From an uncultured Prevotella sp. (GTDB lineage Bacteria > Bacteroidota > Bacteroidia > Bacteroidales > Bacteroidaceae), in NCBI GenBank assembly GCA_900547005.1, contig URER01000004.1, forward strand, positions 9,442 through 73,441: 64,000 nucleotides of DNA. Direction: 5' to 3'. This document shows, piece by piece, positions 10,508 through 19,553 of this stretch; position 1 is the stretch's first letter; each line of letters opens with the position of its first letter. The translations under genes and the position numbers were made by a program. The notes beneath the pieces are model-generated. The model had not been told where the DNA came from. It made no database searches and saw only the letters and a program-made list of their open reading frames with translations.

Positions 10508-10596
10508 CCCATAACTTTACTCCAACCATTTTAATGCCAAATGTCAGACTATTCTGAACTCCAGACTACTGGCTCTTAAAAAATAAACATAGAATA

Positions 10597-11907
10597 ATGA
10601 AATATTACAGCACCAACAAGCAGGCCCCCATCGCCAACCTAAGCAAAGCGGTGGTGAAAGGATTGGCGGAAGACCGAGGCCTTTATATGCCTGAACGGAT
10701 AAACAAGTTACCGAAGGAATTCTTCGACAACATCGAAAAACTCAGTTTTCAAGAAATAGCCTATCACGTAGCAGACGCTTTCTTCGGCGAGGACGTGGAG
10801 GCAGAGGCTCTGAAAAAGATTGTCTACGACACACTCGCGTTCGACTGCCCTGTCGTAAAAGTCAGCGACAATATTTATTCGCTCGAACTCTTCCACGGCC
10901 CTACGCTCGCATTCAAGGACGTGGGTGCGCGTTTCATGGCACGAATGCTCCAATACATCGCATCACGTGAAACGGCCGACAATAGCAAGACCGTGAATGT
11001 TCTCGTTGCCACATCGGGCGACACAGGTTCTGCAGTAGCCAACGGTTTCCTCGGAGTAGAGGGTATCCACGTGTATGTACTCTATCCTAAAGGCAAAGTG
11101 AGCAAGATTCAAGAAAGCCAGTTTACTACGCTCGGAAAGAACATCACAGCCATAGAGATTGACGGCGTCTTCGATGACTGTCAGGCTTTGGTGAAGAACG
11201 CGTTCATGGACGAGGAACTCAATAAACACATGAAACTCACCAGTGCGAATTCCATTAACGTGGCTCGTTTCTTGCCGCAAGCGTTCTATTATTTCAATGC
11301 ATACGCAAGAATGAAAGAACAAGGACTTGCAGACAACCTCGTTATATGTGTGCCGAGTGGTAACTTCGGAAACATCACGGCTGCCCTATTTGGTCATTCA
11401 ATGGGACTCCCGATAAAGCGTTTCATAGCAGCCAACAATGCCAACGACATTTTCTATAAGTACCTGAAAAGCGGAAAATACGAACCGAAGCCGTCCATTC
11501 AGACGATCGCAAACGCTATGGACGTGGGCGACCCGAGCAATTTTGCCCGCATTCTCGATCTCTACGGTAACTCTCATGAGCGCATCACATCGCTCATCAG
11601 CGGCGCTACTTATTCTGACGAAAGGATTAGTGAGACGATGCAGGAGTGCTATAAATCATCGGGATACATACTTGACCCACACGGAGCTTGCGGTTATCAG
11701 GCATTGAAAGAGCTCCTGAAGCCAGGCGAGACGGGAGTATTTTGCGAGACGGCCCATCCTGCAAAGTTCAAAGAAAAAGTGGACGAAATACTCAATACCA
11801 ACATCGAAATTCCTGAAAGACTTGCCGCTTTCATGCGCGGAACGAAGTTGAGCATCCCAATGAGCAAGGACTTTAAGACATTCAAGAAATTTCTTATGAA
11901 GTTATGA
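10597..11907 (+). CDS. thrC: Threonine synthase
   Basis: A PLP enzyme of 436 residues that converts O-phosphohomoserine to threonine. The N-terminal YYSTN...LAEDRGLYMPE block is typical of ThrC. The PLP lysine is K107 in GPTLAFKDVGARF, and the phosphate-binding loop is ATSGDTGSAVA. A late PSGNFGNITAAL motif completes the fold-type II active site. It is the last gene of the threonine operon, about 90 bases after the ApgM-like gene, and is followed by a hairpin terminator. Confidence 0.97.
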   Translation: MKYYSTNKQAPIANLSKAVVKGLAEDRGLYMPERINKLPKEFFDNIEKLSFQEIAYHVADAFFGEDVEAEALKKIVYDTLAFDCPVVKVSDNIYSLELFHGPTLAFKDVGARFMARMLQYIASRETADNSKTVNVLVATSGDTGSAVANGFLGVEGIHVYVLYPKGKVSKIQESQFTTLGKNITAIEIDGVFDDCQALVKNAFMDEELNKHMKLTSANSINVARFLPQAFYYFNAYARMKEQGLADNLVICVPSGNFGNITAALFGHSMGLPIKRFIAANNANDIFYKYLKSGKYEPKPSIQTIANAMDVGDPSNFARILDLYGNSHERITSLISGATYSDERISETMQECYKSSGYILDPHGACGYQALKELLKPGETGVFCETAHPAKFKEKVDEILNTNIEIPERLAAFMRGTKLSIPMSKDFKTFKKFLMKL

Positions 11908-11944
11908 GACGTGAGTTATAAAGTTTCTTGAGACATAAAACTTG

Positions 11945-11976
11945 AGGTGTGAAGTTTTGATTTCGCACCTTTTTTC
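11945..11976 (+). terminator. Terminator after thrC
   Basis: AGGTGTGAA pairs with TTCGCACCT (one G-U pair) across an 8-base loop and is followed directly by six T residues. Confidence 0.85.
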
Positions 11977-12000
11977 TTAAAGTTAGTTCGCCGCTAATAT

Positions 12001-12072
12001 TCATGACGGGGTAGTCAACAATACGACAGGTCTCTTATCTTCATAAAATTGTTGTCCTGTATTTTTGTTCAT
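12001..12072 (-). CDS. Possible 23-residue peptide gene in the repeat-rich intergenic region
   Basis: On the minus strand an ATG opens a 23-codon frame, beginning MNKNTGQQFYEDK and ending in TTPS. A good -7 box lies about 75 bases upstream (TACCTTTG on the minus strand, 12146-12153), and a hairpin lies just beyond the stop. The composition is protein-like, but the ORF is very short and I recognise no family. It could equally be part of a non-coding RNA or chance. Recorded because promoter, frame and hairpin line up. Confidence 0.25.
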   Translation of the reverse strand: MNKNTGQQFYEDKRPVVLLTTPS

Positions 12073-12145
12073 AATGCCAAAGACCGCAATACAACATCTC
12101 CGTTCAAAAGCTATGTCGAAGGTTCGCCGCCTCCCTCCGACAATG

Positions 12146-12153
12146 CAAAGGTA
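12146..12153 (-). promoter_or_regulatory. Candidate minus-strand promoter -7 box
   Basis: The minus strand reads TACCTTTG followed by C, matching TAnnTTTG. It would drive transcription leftwards over the possible 23-residue ORF. No convincing -33 element is visible. Confidence 0.4.
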
Positions 12154-12170
12154 CGATATAAAAAGGGACG

Positions 12171-12210
12171 TTGGCGGGAATTGGCGTTATTTGGCGGGAA
12201 TTGGCGGGAA
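12171..12210. repeat. Four 10-bp tandem units, TTGGCGGGAA type
   Basis: Units at 12171, 12181 (variant TTGGCGTTAT), 12191 and 12201 are consecutive with no spacer. They belong to a non-coding stretch between thrC and lplA. Confidence 0.85.
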
Positions 12211-12240
12211 TGACCGCTCGGATGATGCCCTTCTAAGCCT

Positions 12241-12287
12241 CCATATACGTAGTACCCCCTTAAGGGGGGTACGTAGTATGTATATGG
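12241..12287. repeat. Imperfect GC-rich palindrome
   Basis: A core palindrome GTACCCCC-TTAA-GGGGGGTAC (12252-12272) is extended on both sides by CCATATAC...TATATGG. It could form a strong hairpin or cruciform. No T-run follows. Confidence 0.75.
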
Positions 12288-12351
12288 GGGACGGCTCTGA
12301 AAGGGGGCTTCATCCGGCGCCCCGAGCAGTTAAGATTCTCCGAATGCAGTT

Positions 12352-12417
12352 CAGTGGCTACCTCAACAGCCTTCAGTGGCTACCTCAACGGTGTTCAGTG
12401 GCTACCTCAACGGTTTT
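12352..12417. repeat. Three 22-bp tandem repeats, CAGTGGCTACCTCAAC core
   Basis: Units start at 12352, 12374 and 12396. Each carries CAGTGGCTACCTCAAC plus a variable 6-base tail. The same GTAGCCAC core in the opposite orientation recurs as degenerate tandem units at about 59285-59412. The units are directly abutting, so this is not a CRISPR array. Confidence 0.85.
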
Positions 12418-12470
12418 AATGTCGCACTTGAAACATAATTGTTGGCAAAGGATGACGTGTGATAACTGGT

Positions 12471-12575
12471 GATGACAGATGGTGACAGATGGTGACAGAT
12501 GGTGACAGATGGGTAAATGTGGTTAAATCGCTGAAACACAGCAGTTTATGGTAGATGGTGACAGATGTGACAGAT
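12471..12575. repeat. GGTGACAGAT 10-bp tandem repeats with a second cluster
   Basis: Three exact GGTGACAGAT units (12481-12510) follow one variant at 12471. Two more copies lie at 12557-12575. An inverse-oriented match, ATCTGTCATCTGTCAC, sits at 12671-12686 and could pair with them over about 100 bases. No gene is visible between 11908 and 12872 apart from the possible 23-residue ORF. Confidence 0.8.
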
Positions 12576-12784
12576 GTTCTTATATATTTTCGCGAAAAAT
12601 AAAAAAATAGTGTTCCTTAAAAGGAATGGTATTTTTTATTATTTCATAAATGTTATGCAAACAAGTGTCAATCTGTCATCTGTCACAAGCATAAAGCATG
12701 ATGTCTGCCCTTTCACTTTCTTTCTTCTTACGATAAAGTTTAAAGGTAAGATTTCATATTGCAAGTTTTTTAACATTACGTCTA

Positions 12785-12815
12785 TTGCACAATCAATAAC
12801 AATTCATTATCTTTG
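12785..12815 (+). promoter_or_regulatory. Promoter of lplA and the glycine cleavage genes
   Basis: A TTG -33-like element at 12785 and a TATCTTTG -7 box at 12808-12815 with about 20-base spacing fit the Bacteroidetes consensus. The leader to the lplA ATG is about 50 nt. No glycine riboswitch aptamer was recognised in it. Confidence 0.65.
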
Positions 12816-12872
12816 CAAAAGCTAATTGAGAATCTTAAATCTTAAATAACTGCCAAAAAGCACCGACCACTA

Positions 12873-13853
12873 ATGCTATACATCAACCTGTCCGACACAC
12901 GCCAAAGGCAACTCAGCTTCTATCTCGCAATGGAAGAATACATTGCACGCTCGTATGACTGCGATGAATGTTTCTTTATGTGGCAGGTAAATCCCACCGT
13001 AATATTCGGACGTAACCAACTGATTGACAACGAAGTAAACCTTGACTATTGCAGTAAACATAAAATAGAGACATATCGTAGGAAAAGCGGTGGAGGATGC
13101 GTATATGCCGACATGAGCAACATAATGTTTTCGTATATTACAAAGGATGAAAACGTAAGCTTCACCTTTAATAAATACATCAATCTCATAGTACTCGTAT
13201 TGCACAAAATGGGCATTCATGCCACTGCAACCGGACGAAACGACATTCTCATAGATGGCAGAAAAGTGTCGGGAAACGCCTTTTATCATATTTCTGGAAG
13301 AAGCATAGTGCATGGAACCATGCTATACGACACCAATATGGAGAATATGGTTGGAGCGATAACCCCGTCAGATGATAAGCTCGTGAGCAAAGGGGTGAAA
13401 AGCGTAAGGCAGCATATAGCCCTGCTAAAAGACTATACAGCGATGAGCATCGAAGAGTTCAAGACCTTTGTAAGGCAGAATATGTGTGACAAGGAGCAGA
13501 CTCTGACCGAAGAAGACATCTGGAAAATAGAGGAGATTGAACAAGAATACCTGTCAGAAGAGTTCATTTATGGGCACAATCCCAAATATACTGTTTTGCG
13601 AAAACAGAGAATTGAGGGCGTTGGCGACTTTGAAATACGGATGGAGTTGAAGAACAACACTATTAAGAACATCAATATTATGGGCGATTATTTCCTTGTT
13701 GGAGATATTGACAAACTGATTTTAAGCCGTCTGAAAGATGTTCCATTGACCGAAGAAACCGTGAGTAATGCCCTACCCGACCGTCTTGACGACATCATTA
13801 TGAACCTTAAGAAGACGGATTTCATAAGGATGCTTGTACATGACGAAAACTGA
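12873..13853 (+). CDS. lplA: Lipoate-protein ligase A
   Basis: The 326-residue enzyme activates lipoate and attaches it to a lysine of carrier proteins. Characteristic motifs are the RRKSGGGCVYAD block and GRKVSGNAFYH, followed by HGTMLYD, all typical of the LplA/BPL fold. A C-terminal accessory domain starts at about residue 245. It is the first gene of the unit that encodes the glycine cleavage system, whose H protein needs lipoylation, so the partner is very probably GcvH next door. gcvT follows after 44 bases. Confidence 0.93.
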   Translation: MLYINLSDTRQRQLSFYLAMEEYIARSYDCDECFFMWQVNPTVIFGRNQLIDNEVNLDYCSKHKIETYRRKSGGGCVYADMSNIMFSYITKDENVSFTFNKYINLIVLVLHKMGIHATATGRNDILIDGRKVSGNAFYHISGRSIVHGTMLYDTNMENMVGAITPSDDKLVSKGVKSVRQHIALLKDYTAMSIEEFKTFVRQNMCDKEQTLTEEDIWKIEEIEQEYLSEEFIYGHNPKYTVLRKQRIEGVGDFEIRMELKNNTIKNINIMGDYFLVGDIDKLILSRLKDVPLTEETVSNALPDRLDDIIMNLKKTDFIRMLVHDEN

Positions 13854-13897
13854 AAGACAACAACCTTACAAGAAATAAATCTAAAAACAACAATATT

Positions 13898-14989
13898 ATG
13901 GAAAATAAGAAAACCTGTCTACACGACAAACACGTAGCTCTCGGGGCTTTGATGCAGCCGTTCGCCGGCTTTGATATGCCAATACAATACTCGTCTATAA
14001 TAGAGGAACATAACGCTGTAAGGCAAAGTTGCGGTGTGTTCGACGTATCGCACATGGGCGAAGTGATTATCAGCGGACAGGACGCGGAACGTTACGTGAA
14101 CCATATCTTTACCAACGACATCAAGGACGCGCCGATTGGTAAGATTTATTACGGCATGATGTGTTATGAGGATGGCGGAACGGTGGACGACCTGTTAGTG
14201 TATAAGGTTGACGTGAATAACTTCTTCCTTGTGATAAATGCTGCTAACATCGACAAGGACGTGGATTGGATTCGCAAGCAGGCTGAAGACTTCAATGTCA
14301 TTATCTGCCACAAATCGGATTATTTCGGACAGATCGCAGTGCAAGGCCCTGAGGCTGAAAATATTGTCGAAAATGTATTAAACCTACCCTGCAAGGAGCT
14401 TGCGTTCTATACCTGCAAGACGCTCGACCGCTTCGACGAGACTATTTACATCAGTCGAACGGGATATACGGGTGAAGACGGTTTCGAGATTTATGCCTCT
14501 CACTACTTTATTCGCGAGGCATGGGATAAGCTCATGGCGAGCGGACGATGCAAGCCCTGTGGCCTCGGATGCCGCGACACACTAAGATTTGAGGTTGGTT
14601 TGCCGCTCTATGGAGACGAACTTTCAAAGGACATCTCGCCTATCATGGCAGGCCTCGGGTTCTTCGTGAAGTTAGACAAAGAGGAGTTTATAGGCAAGAA
14701 TGCTCTTGCAAAGCAAAAGGCCGAGGGCGTAGCTCGTAAGATTGTGGGCATAGAACTCGAGGGAAAGGCCGTTCCACGTCATGGATACGCCGTATTAAAA
14801 GACGGCAGGGAGATTGGCGAGGTAACAACGGGCTATCATTGCATATCAGTGGACAAGAGTGTCTGCATGGCTCTCATCGACTCGGAGCATTCCAAGTTGG
14901 GCACCCCGTTGGAGATTCAAATACGCAAGAAGACATTCCCAGGAACGGTAGTAAAGAAGAAATTCTACGACAAGCACTATAAGAAATAA
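13898..14989 (+). CDS. gcvT: Glycine cleavage system T protein (aminomethyltransferase)
   Basis: GcvT transfers the methylene group from the H protein to tetrahydrofolate and releases ammonia. The 363-residue length is standard. Typical segments are the N-terminal MQPFAGFDMPIQY, FDVSHMGEV, the TNDI motif, and RTGYTGEDGFE in the folate-binding core. The ATG is preceded by an A-rich leader whose ATAAATCTAAAAAC stretch recurs upstream of gcvH. It lies between lplA and gcvH in the glycine cleavage operon. Confidence 0.96.
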   Translation: MENKKTCLHDKHVALGALMQPFAGFDMPIQYSSIIEEHNAVRQSCGVFDVSHMGEVIISGQDAERYVNHIFTNDIKDAPIGKIYYGMMCYEDGGTVDDLLVYKVDVNNFFLVINAANIDKDVDWIRKQAEDFNVIICHKSDYFGQIAVQGPEAENIVENVLNLPCKELAFYTCKTLDRFDETIYISRTGYTGEDGFEIYASHYFIREAWDKLMASGRCKPCGLGCRDTLRFEVGLPLYGDELSKDISPIMAGLGFFVKLDKEEFIGKNALAKQKAEGVARKIVGIELEGKAVPRHGYAVLKDGREIGEVTTGYHCISVDKSVCMALIDSEHSKLGTPLEIQIRKKTFPGTVVKKKFYDKHYKK

Positions 14990-15038
14990 TCAAAAGAAAG
15001 AAACAAACAATAATCATAAATCTAAAAACGAAAACATT

Positions 15039-15419
15039 ATGGCAAAGTTGATTGAAGGACTCTACTATTCAGAGTCGCACGAGTATGTGAAGGTAGACGG
15101 CAAATTCGGCTACATAGGTATCACTGACTATGCTCAGCACGCATTAGGCAACATCGTGTATGTGGATATGCCCGAGATAGACGATGACGTGGAAGCTGGC
15201 GACGAGTTTGGCGCGGTGGAGAGCGTCAAGGCTGCCAGCGACCTTATCTCTCCTGTAAGCGGAACAGTGATTGAGGTGAACGAGGAACTTGAAGATGCAC
15301 CCGAACTCATCAATCAGGATGCTTTCGGCAATTGGATTATCAAGGTGGAACTCTCCGACAAGAGTGAACTCGACAACCTGATGGATGCAAAGGCTTACGC
15401 TGAGTTTTGCGAGAAATAG
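15039..15419 (+). CDS. gcvH: Glycine cleavage system H protein (lipoyl carrier)
   Basis: GcvH is the small lipoylated shuttle of the glycine cleavage complex. The 126-residue sequence has the ESVKAASD lipoylation motif with the acceptor lysine at K64, and the YTESHEY-type N-terminal segment appears as YSESHEYVKVDG. The length is normal. LplA, encoded upstream in the same unit, probably loads it. The gap to gcvPA is about 50 bases. Confidence 0.97.
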   Translation: MAKLIEGLYYSESHEYVKVDGKFGYIGITDYAQHALGNIVYVDMPEIDDDVEAGDEFGAVESVKAASDLISPVSGTVIEVNEELEDAPELINQDAFGNWIIKVELSDKSELDNLMDAKAYAEFCEK

Positions 15420-15473
15420 GCCACCCCTATTCTCTTAACTTTACTTGAATTTTCTTTTATATCGGAAGAGAAT

Positions 15474-16802
15474 ATGACATATAAGTATTTTCCTCACACC
15501 GAGGAGGATTTGGGCCAAATGCTGGCTAAAGTTGGCGTGGCCTCGCTCGATGCACTTTACACGGACATTCCCGAGGAGATTCGTTTCCGGGGCGACTACA
15601 ATCTTCCGTCAGAGAAAAGCGAGCTTGAGGTGCGGCGCATCTTCGATGAAATGGGCAAAAAGAACAGGCAACTTACCTGTTTCGCAGGTGCTGGAGTCTA
15701 TGACCATTACACGCCCTCGATAGTGCCAAATCTTGTGGCGCGCTCGGAGTTTCTTACAAGCTACACTCCCTATCAGGCGGAAATATCGCAGGGAACGCTA
15801 CATTACATCTTCGAGTTTCAGTCGATGATGGCAGAGATGACGGGCATGGACATAAGCAATGCCTCAATGTATGACGGAACAACGGCCACTGCCGAGGCGG
15901 TGCTCATGGCTTATCATACAGCAAAAAAGGCCACAAGGGTACTCGTATCAAAGACCATCGACCCGAAGACGCTTGCGGTCATAAAGACCTACGCACACTT
16001 TCAGGGCATCAGAATTGAAATGATAGACGAAGTGGAGGGCGTAACCTCTATTGAGGACATGAAGCAAAAGTTGGATATGGGCGGCGTGGCCGGTGTTGTC
16101 GTTCAACAACCCAATTACTACGGCATCATCGAGGACTATTCGGGCTTTGCAGATATGGTGCATGAAAAAAAAGCCCATTTCATCATGAATAGTATCATTG
16201 CCGACCTCGCTCTGCTCAAGACTCCGGGCGAATGGGGCGCGGATATTGCCGTGGGTGACGTTCAAAGTCTTGGCGTTCCGATGTCGTTTGGAGGGCCGTA
16301 TGCAGGCTATATGTGTTGTACGGAGAAGCTCATGCGGAAACTGCCGGGCAGGATTGTGGGTATGACAAAGGACAGCAAGGGGCAAAGGGCGTTCGTCCTC
16401 ACCTTACAGGCGCGCGAGCAGCATATCAGACGGCAAAAGGCCACATCGAATATCTGCTCTAACGAGAGTCTCATTGCATTATTCGTAACCATCTATCTTA
16501 GTGTGATGGGAAAAGAAGGAGTGAAGGAGGCTGCGCAAATGTCATACGACGGGGCGCATTATCTATACGACAAGTTATTGGCTACAGGCAAGTTTCATGC
16601 GGCTTTCGACAAACCTTTCTTCAATGAGTTTTGCGTGAAATACGACGGAGACATCAAGGCCTTGCAAGGCTTCCTCATCGAACATGGAATCATGGTAGGC
16701 GTAATGGTGGACGAAGACAAGCTGATGCTGGCCGTAACAGAAAAGCGTACAAAGGAGGAAATCGACAAACTGATAGATTTGGTAAAGGAGGTGGCATTAT
16801 GA
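15474..16802 (+). CDS. gcvPA: Glycine dehydrogenase (decarboxylating) subunit 1
   Basis: The 442-residue protein is the N-terminal half of the P protein in the split form. It shows YTPYQAEISQGTLHYIFEFQSMM, SMYDGTTATAEA, and LGVPMSFGGPYAGYM, all GcvPA signatures. The active-site lysine of the P protein lies on the partner subunit. Its TGA overlaps the gcvPB ATG by 4 bases (ATGA), so the two subunits are translationally coupled. The split-gene arrangement is common in Prevotella-like and Gram-positive genomes. Confidence 0.95.
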   Translation: MTYKYFPHTEEDLGQMLAKVGVASLDALYTDIPEEIRFRGDYNLPSEKSELEVRRIFDEMGKKNRQLTCFAGAGVYDHYTPSIVPNLVARSEFLTSYTPYQAEISQGTLHYIFEFQSMMAEMTGMDISNASMYDGTTATAEAVLMAYHTAKKATRVLVSKTIDPKTLAVIKTYAHFQGIRIEMIDEVEGVTSIEDMKQKLDMGGVAGVVVQQPNYYGIIEDYSGFADMVHEKKAHFIMNSIIADLALLKTPGEWGADIAVGDVQSLGVPMSFGGPYAGYMCCTEKLMRKLPGRIVGMTKDSKGQRAFVLTLQAREQHIRRQKATSNICSNESLIALFVTIYLSVMGKEGVKEAAQMSYDGAHYLYDKLLATGKFHAAFDKPFFNEFCVKYDGDIKALQGFLIEHGIMVGVMVDEDKLMLAVTEKRTKEEIDKLIDLVKEVAL

Positions 16803-18205
16803 ACAACAAACTTTATGGTAATCTGATTTTTGAGTTAGCGCACGAAGGTCGGCGCGGATTCACTCTTCCTCAAAGCGAATACAATCATTATGAGTTGCCG
16901 GAGGAGGCGAAACGCAGCAAGGATGCGAAGCTGCCTGAATGCGATGAAATGACGGTGGTGCGCCATTATACGAACCATAGTGCCAACAACTTCGGTGTGA
17001 ACAACGGCTTCTATCCGCTCGGAAGTTGCACGATGAAGTATAATCCTATCATCAACGAGGAGATGGCCGCACTTCCTGCATTTACTAACCTGCACCCCCT
17101 CCAACCGGAATCGACCGTGAGAGGTGCGTTGGAATTGGAGAAGGCATTGGAGAAGTCTCTGTGTGAGCTCACAGGCTTGGATGCCTTCACCCTGAAACCA
17201 TTTGCAGGTGCACATGGAGAACTCACGGGGTTGATGATAATAAAGGGCTGGCACGAGAGCCGTAAAGACGATAAGCGCACAAAGGTAATCGTACCCGACT
17301 CGGCGCATGGTACCAATCCTGCATCGGCAGCCGTGTGTGGTTTAGAAGTCGTAGAGGTGAAGAGCAAGGCTGATGGGACAGTAGACGTAGACGACTTGCG
17401 CCAACTTCTTGAGACTGAGGGCGACACGATAGCCGCCATGATGATGACCAATCCTAACACGCTCGGGCTGTTTGAATATAGCATCCCAGAAATTGCAAGA
17501 CTCATACACAATTATGGGGCATTGATGTATTACGATGGTGCTAACCTTAATCCGATGCTCGGTGCTGCCCGCCCGGGCGATATGGGTTTCGACGTAATGC
17601 ACATAAACCTTCATAAGACGTTCTCAACACCTCACGGAGGTGGCGGTCCGGGTTCAGGTCCTGTGGGTGTGCGCAAGGGCTTGGAGGGCTTCTTCCCTAC
17701 CATCGGGGCATATCACGGCAATTTCGCCGTCCTGATGCGCGCCTACGCCTATATCCTTACGCTCGGTAAGGAGAATATCAAGATGGTGGGGCCACTTGCT
17801 ACGCTTAATGCAAATTACATAAAGGAATGTCTTAAAGACGTTTACGAACTTCCAATAAATGGATTATGCAAACACGAGTTCGTATTCGACGGATTAAAAG
17901 ACAAGAGTACCGGAGTAACGACAATGGATGTTGCCAAGAGGTTGCTCGACTACGGTTATCATGCTCCAACAATCTATTTCCCCCTACTCTTCCATGAGGC
18001 CATGATGATAGAGCCAACGGAAAACGAAAGCAAGGAGACGATAGACAGTTTCATCGATGTGATGCGGCGCATAGCTAAAGAGGCTACCGAAGAGCCGGAA
18101 ACGGTAAAGGGCGCACCTCATAACACGCCTATCGGAAGGGTAGATGATGTGCTTGCCGCCAAACAGCCGATACTCACTTATAAGAAAATAAAGGAATCGG
18201 TATGA
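16799..18205 (+). CDS. gcvPB: Glycine dehydrogenase (decarboxylating) subunit 2
   Basis: This is the PLP-carrying half of the split P protein. The active-site lysine is K273 in NLHKTFSTPHGGGG. The start at 16799 (MNNKLYGNLIFEL) gives 468 residues. The frame stays open further upstream, but that part overlaps gcvPA and encodes no family sequence, so the ATGA-coupled start is preferred. Other family landmarks are YPLGSCTMKYNP and PDSAHGTNPASA. It overlaps the lpdA start by 4 bases. Confidence 0.95.
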   Translation: MNNKLYGNLIFELAHEGRRGFTLPQSEYNHYELPEEAKRSKDAKLPECDEMTVVRHYTNHSANNFGVNNGFYPLGSCTMKYNPIINEEMAALPAFTNLHPLQPESTVRGALELEKALEKSLCELTGLDAFTLKPFAGAHGELTGLMIIKGWHESRKDDKRTKVIVPDSAHGTNPASAAVCGLEVVEVKSKADGTVDVDDLRQLLETEGDTIAAMMMTNPNTLGLFEYSIPEIARLIHNYGALMYYDGANLNPMLGAARPGDMGFDVMHINLHKTFSTPHGGGGPGSGPVGVRKGLEGFFPTIGAYHGNFAVLMRAYAYILTLGKENIKMVGPLATLNANYIKECLKDVYELPINGLCKHEFVFDGLKDKSTGVTTMDVAKRLLDYGYHAPTIYFPLLFHEAMMIEPTENESKETIDSFIDVMRRIAKEATEEPETVKGAPHNTPIGRVDDVLAAKQPILTYKKIKESV

Positions 18206-19545
18206 TGAGAGCAGACCTTATAATAATAGGCAGTGGTCCAGGGGGCTATCGTGCTGCCGAATATGCCGCAAAGAATGGACTACAAGTGGTTGTCGTTGAA
18301 GGACTTCACGCAGGTGGAACGTGTCTGAACGAGGGCTGTATTCCGACAAAAACGATGTGCCATGAAGCCGATAAAATAGAAGTTTTAAGACAATTCGCGC
18401 CCAATACGGAGGTTAATTTCAATCGCGTCGTTGAACGGTTGAAAGCCGTTGTAGAGCCATTACGCGCAGGCGTTGAAACGTTGATGACAGCTCCGGGCAT
18501 TACTTTCATCAAAGGACACGCTCATTTCAAAGATTCCAAGACCATTATCGTGAAGCCATCCGATAACGAACCGGCACAAGAGTATAGTTCGGAAAATATT
18601 ATAATAGCAACGGGAGCATCGCCAAAGATGCCTCCCGGTGCGGAGATTGAAGTTCAATCAGTTATGACTTCGAGCGACATCTTGAGGCTGACAAATGTTC
18701 CCAAACACCTTATCATCATAGGTGCGGGCGTCATAGGTATGGAATTCGCGTCAGTATTCAATAGTTTCGGAAGCAAGGTTACGGTAATCGAGTTCTTGAA
18801 AGAATGCCTCCCCACCATTGATAGCGACATCGCCAAGAGATTGCGTAAATCTTTGGAAAAGAAGGGAGTAAACTTCTTCATGCAATCATCAGTTAAAGGC
18901 GTAAAGACAAATACCGTTACCTTTGAGCGTAAGGGCAAGACGGAATGTTTAGAAGGTGATGCCATATTGGTGGCTACGGGGCGAAAGCCTAATGTAGAGG
19001 GGCTTAATTTGGAAGCCATCGGAATTGAATACTCGGGCAAGGGCATCAGCGTGGATGAAAATATGTGCACCAACGTACCGGGTATATATGCCATTGGCGA
19101 CGTAAACGGACGTATGATGCTTGCCCATGCGGCCACCATGCAAGGCATAAGAGCTGTAAATCACATCCTCAAAAAGCAAGATGAGATAAGGCTCGACATC
19201 ATGCCAGCAGCCGTCTTTACGCACCCCGAGGTGGCAAGCGTCGGACTCACGGAAGACCAATGCAAGGCCGCTGGGATTCCTTTCATATGTAATAAAGCAT
19301 ATTATAGGGCAAATGGCAAGGCTCTGTCTATGGAGGAAACGGACGGGATTGTGAAGTTGGTAGCCAATGAAAATGGTAAAATTATAGGATGCCATATTCT
19401 TGGGGCTCATGCAGCCGACATGGTTCAAGAAATTGCAGCACTGATGAATCGAGACACTACCATCGGACAGTTGCGCGATATTGTCCATATCCATCCTACA
19501 CTTGGAGAGCTTGTGCAAGAGGCTGCCATGATGATGAAAATATGA
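18202..19545 (+). CDS. lpdA: Dihydrolipoyl dehydrogenase
   Basis: The flavoprotein (447 residues) reoxidises the dihydrolipoyl arm of GcvH with NAD+. The FAD loop GSGPGGYRAAEYA starts at residue 10. The redox disulphide is C41 and C46 in GGTCLNEGCIPTK. The NAD loop is GAGVIGMEFA, and the C-terminal dimer-interface active site is HIHPTLGE with its His-Pro pair. It overlaps gcvPB by 4 bases and ends the glycine cleavage unit. It could also serve other lipoyl complexes, but none is encoded here. Confidence 0.95.
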   Translation: MMRADLIIIGSGPGGYRAAEYAAKNGLQVVVVEGLHAGGTCLNEGCIPTKTMCHEADKIEVLRQFAPNTEVNFNRVVERLKAVVEPLRAGVETLMTAPGITFIKGHAHFKDSKTIIVKPSDNEPAQEYSSENIIIATGASPKMPPGAEIEVQSVMTSSDILRLTNVPKHLIIIGAGVIGMEFASVFNSFGSKVTVIEFLKECLPTIDSDIAKRLRKSLEKKGVNFFMQSSVKGVKTNTVTFERKGKTECLEGDAILVATGRKPNVEGLNLEAIGIEYSGKGISVDENMCTNVPGIYAIGDVNGRMMLAHAATMQGIRAVNHILKKQDEIRLDIMPAAVFTHPEVASVGLTEDQCKAAGIPFICNKAYYRANGKALSMEETDGIVKLVANENGKIIGCHILGAHAADMVQEIAALMNRDTTIGQLRDIVHIHPTLGELVQEAAMMMKI

Positions 19546-19553
19546 AAATAGAG

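Noticed and set aside
12352..12417. Possible CRISPR array
   Set aside because: The units abut with no unique spacers and no cas genes are present. It is a simple 22-bp tandem repeat.
12065..12472. 135-codon open frame on the + strand
   Set aside because: It runs through three different tandem-repeat families and a palindrome, has unusual composition (many R, S, P) and no family features. It is an artefact of repeats.
12816..12872. Glycine riboswitch upstream of the glycine cleavage genes
   Set aside because: The leader is only about 50 nt and AT-rich, with no conserved aptamer helices; gcvT itself follows lplA by 44 bases.
16631..16798. Upstream extension of the gcvPB frame
   Set aside because: It overlaps gcvPA, encodes non-family basic sequence, and the ATGA-coupled start at 16799 matches the family N-terminus.
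15474..18205. Frameshift splitting a single gcvP gene
   Set aside because: Each half has a proper start, family-specific ends and normal length. Two-subunit glycine dehydrogenase is a known natural form.
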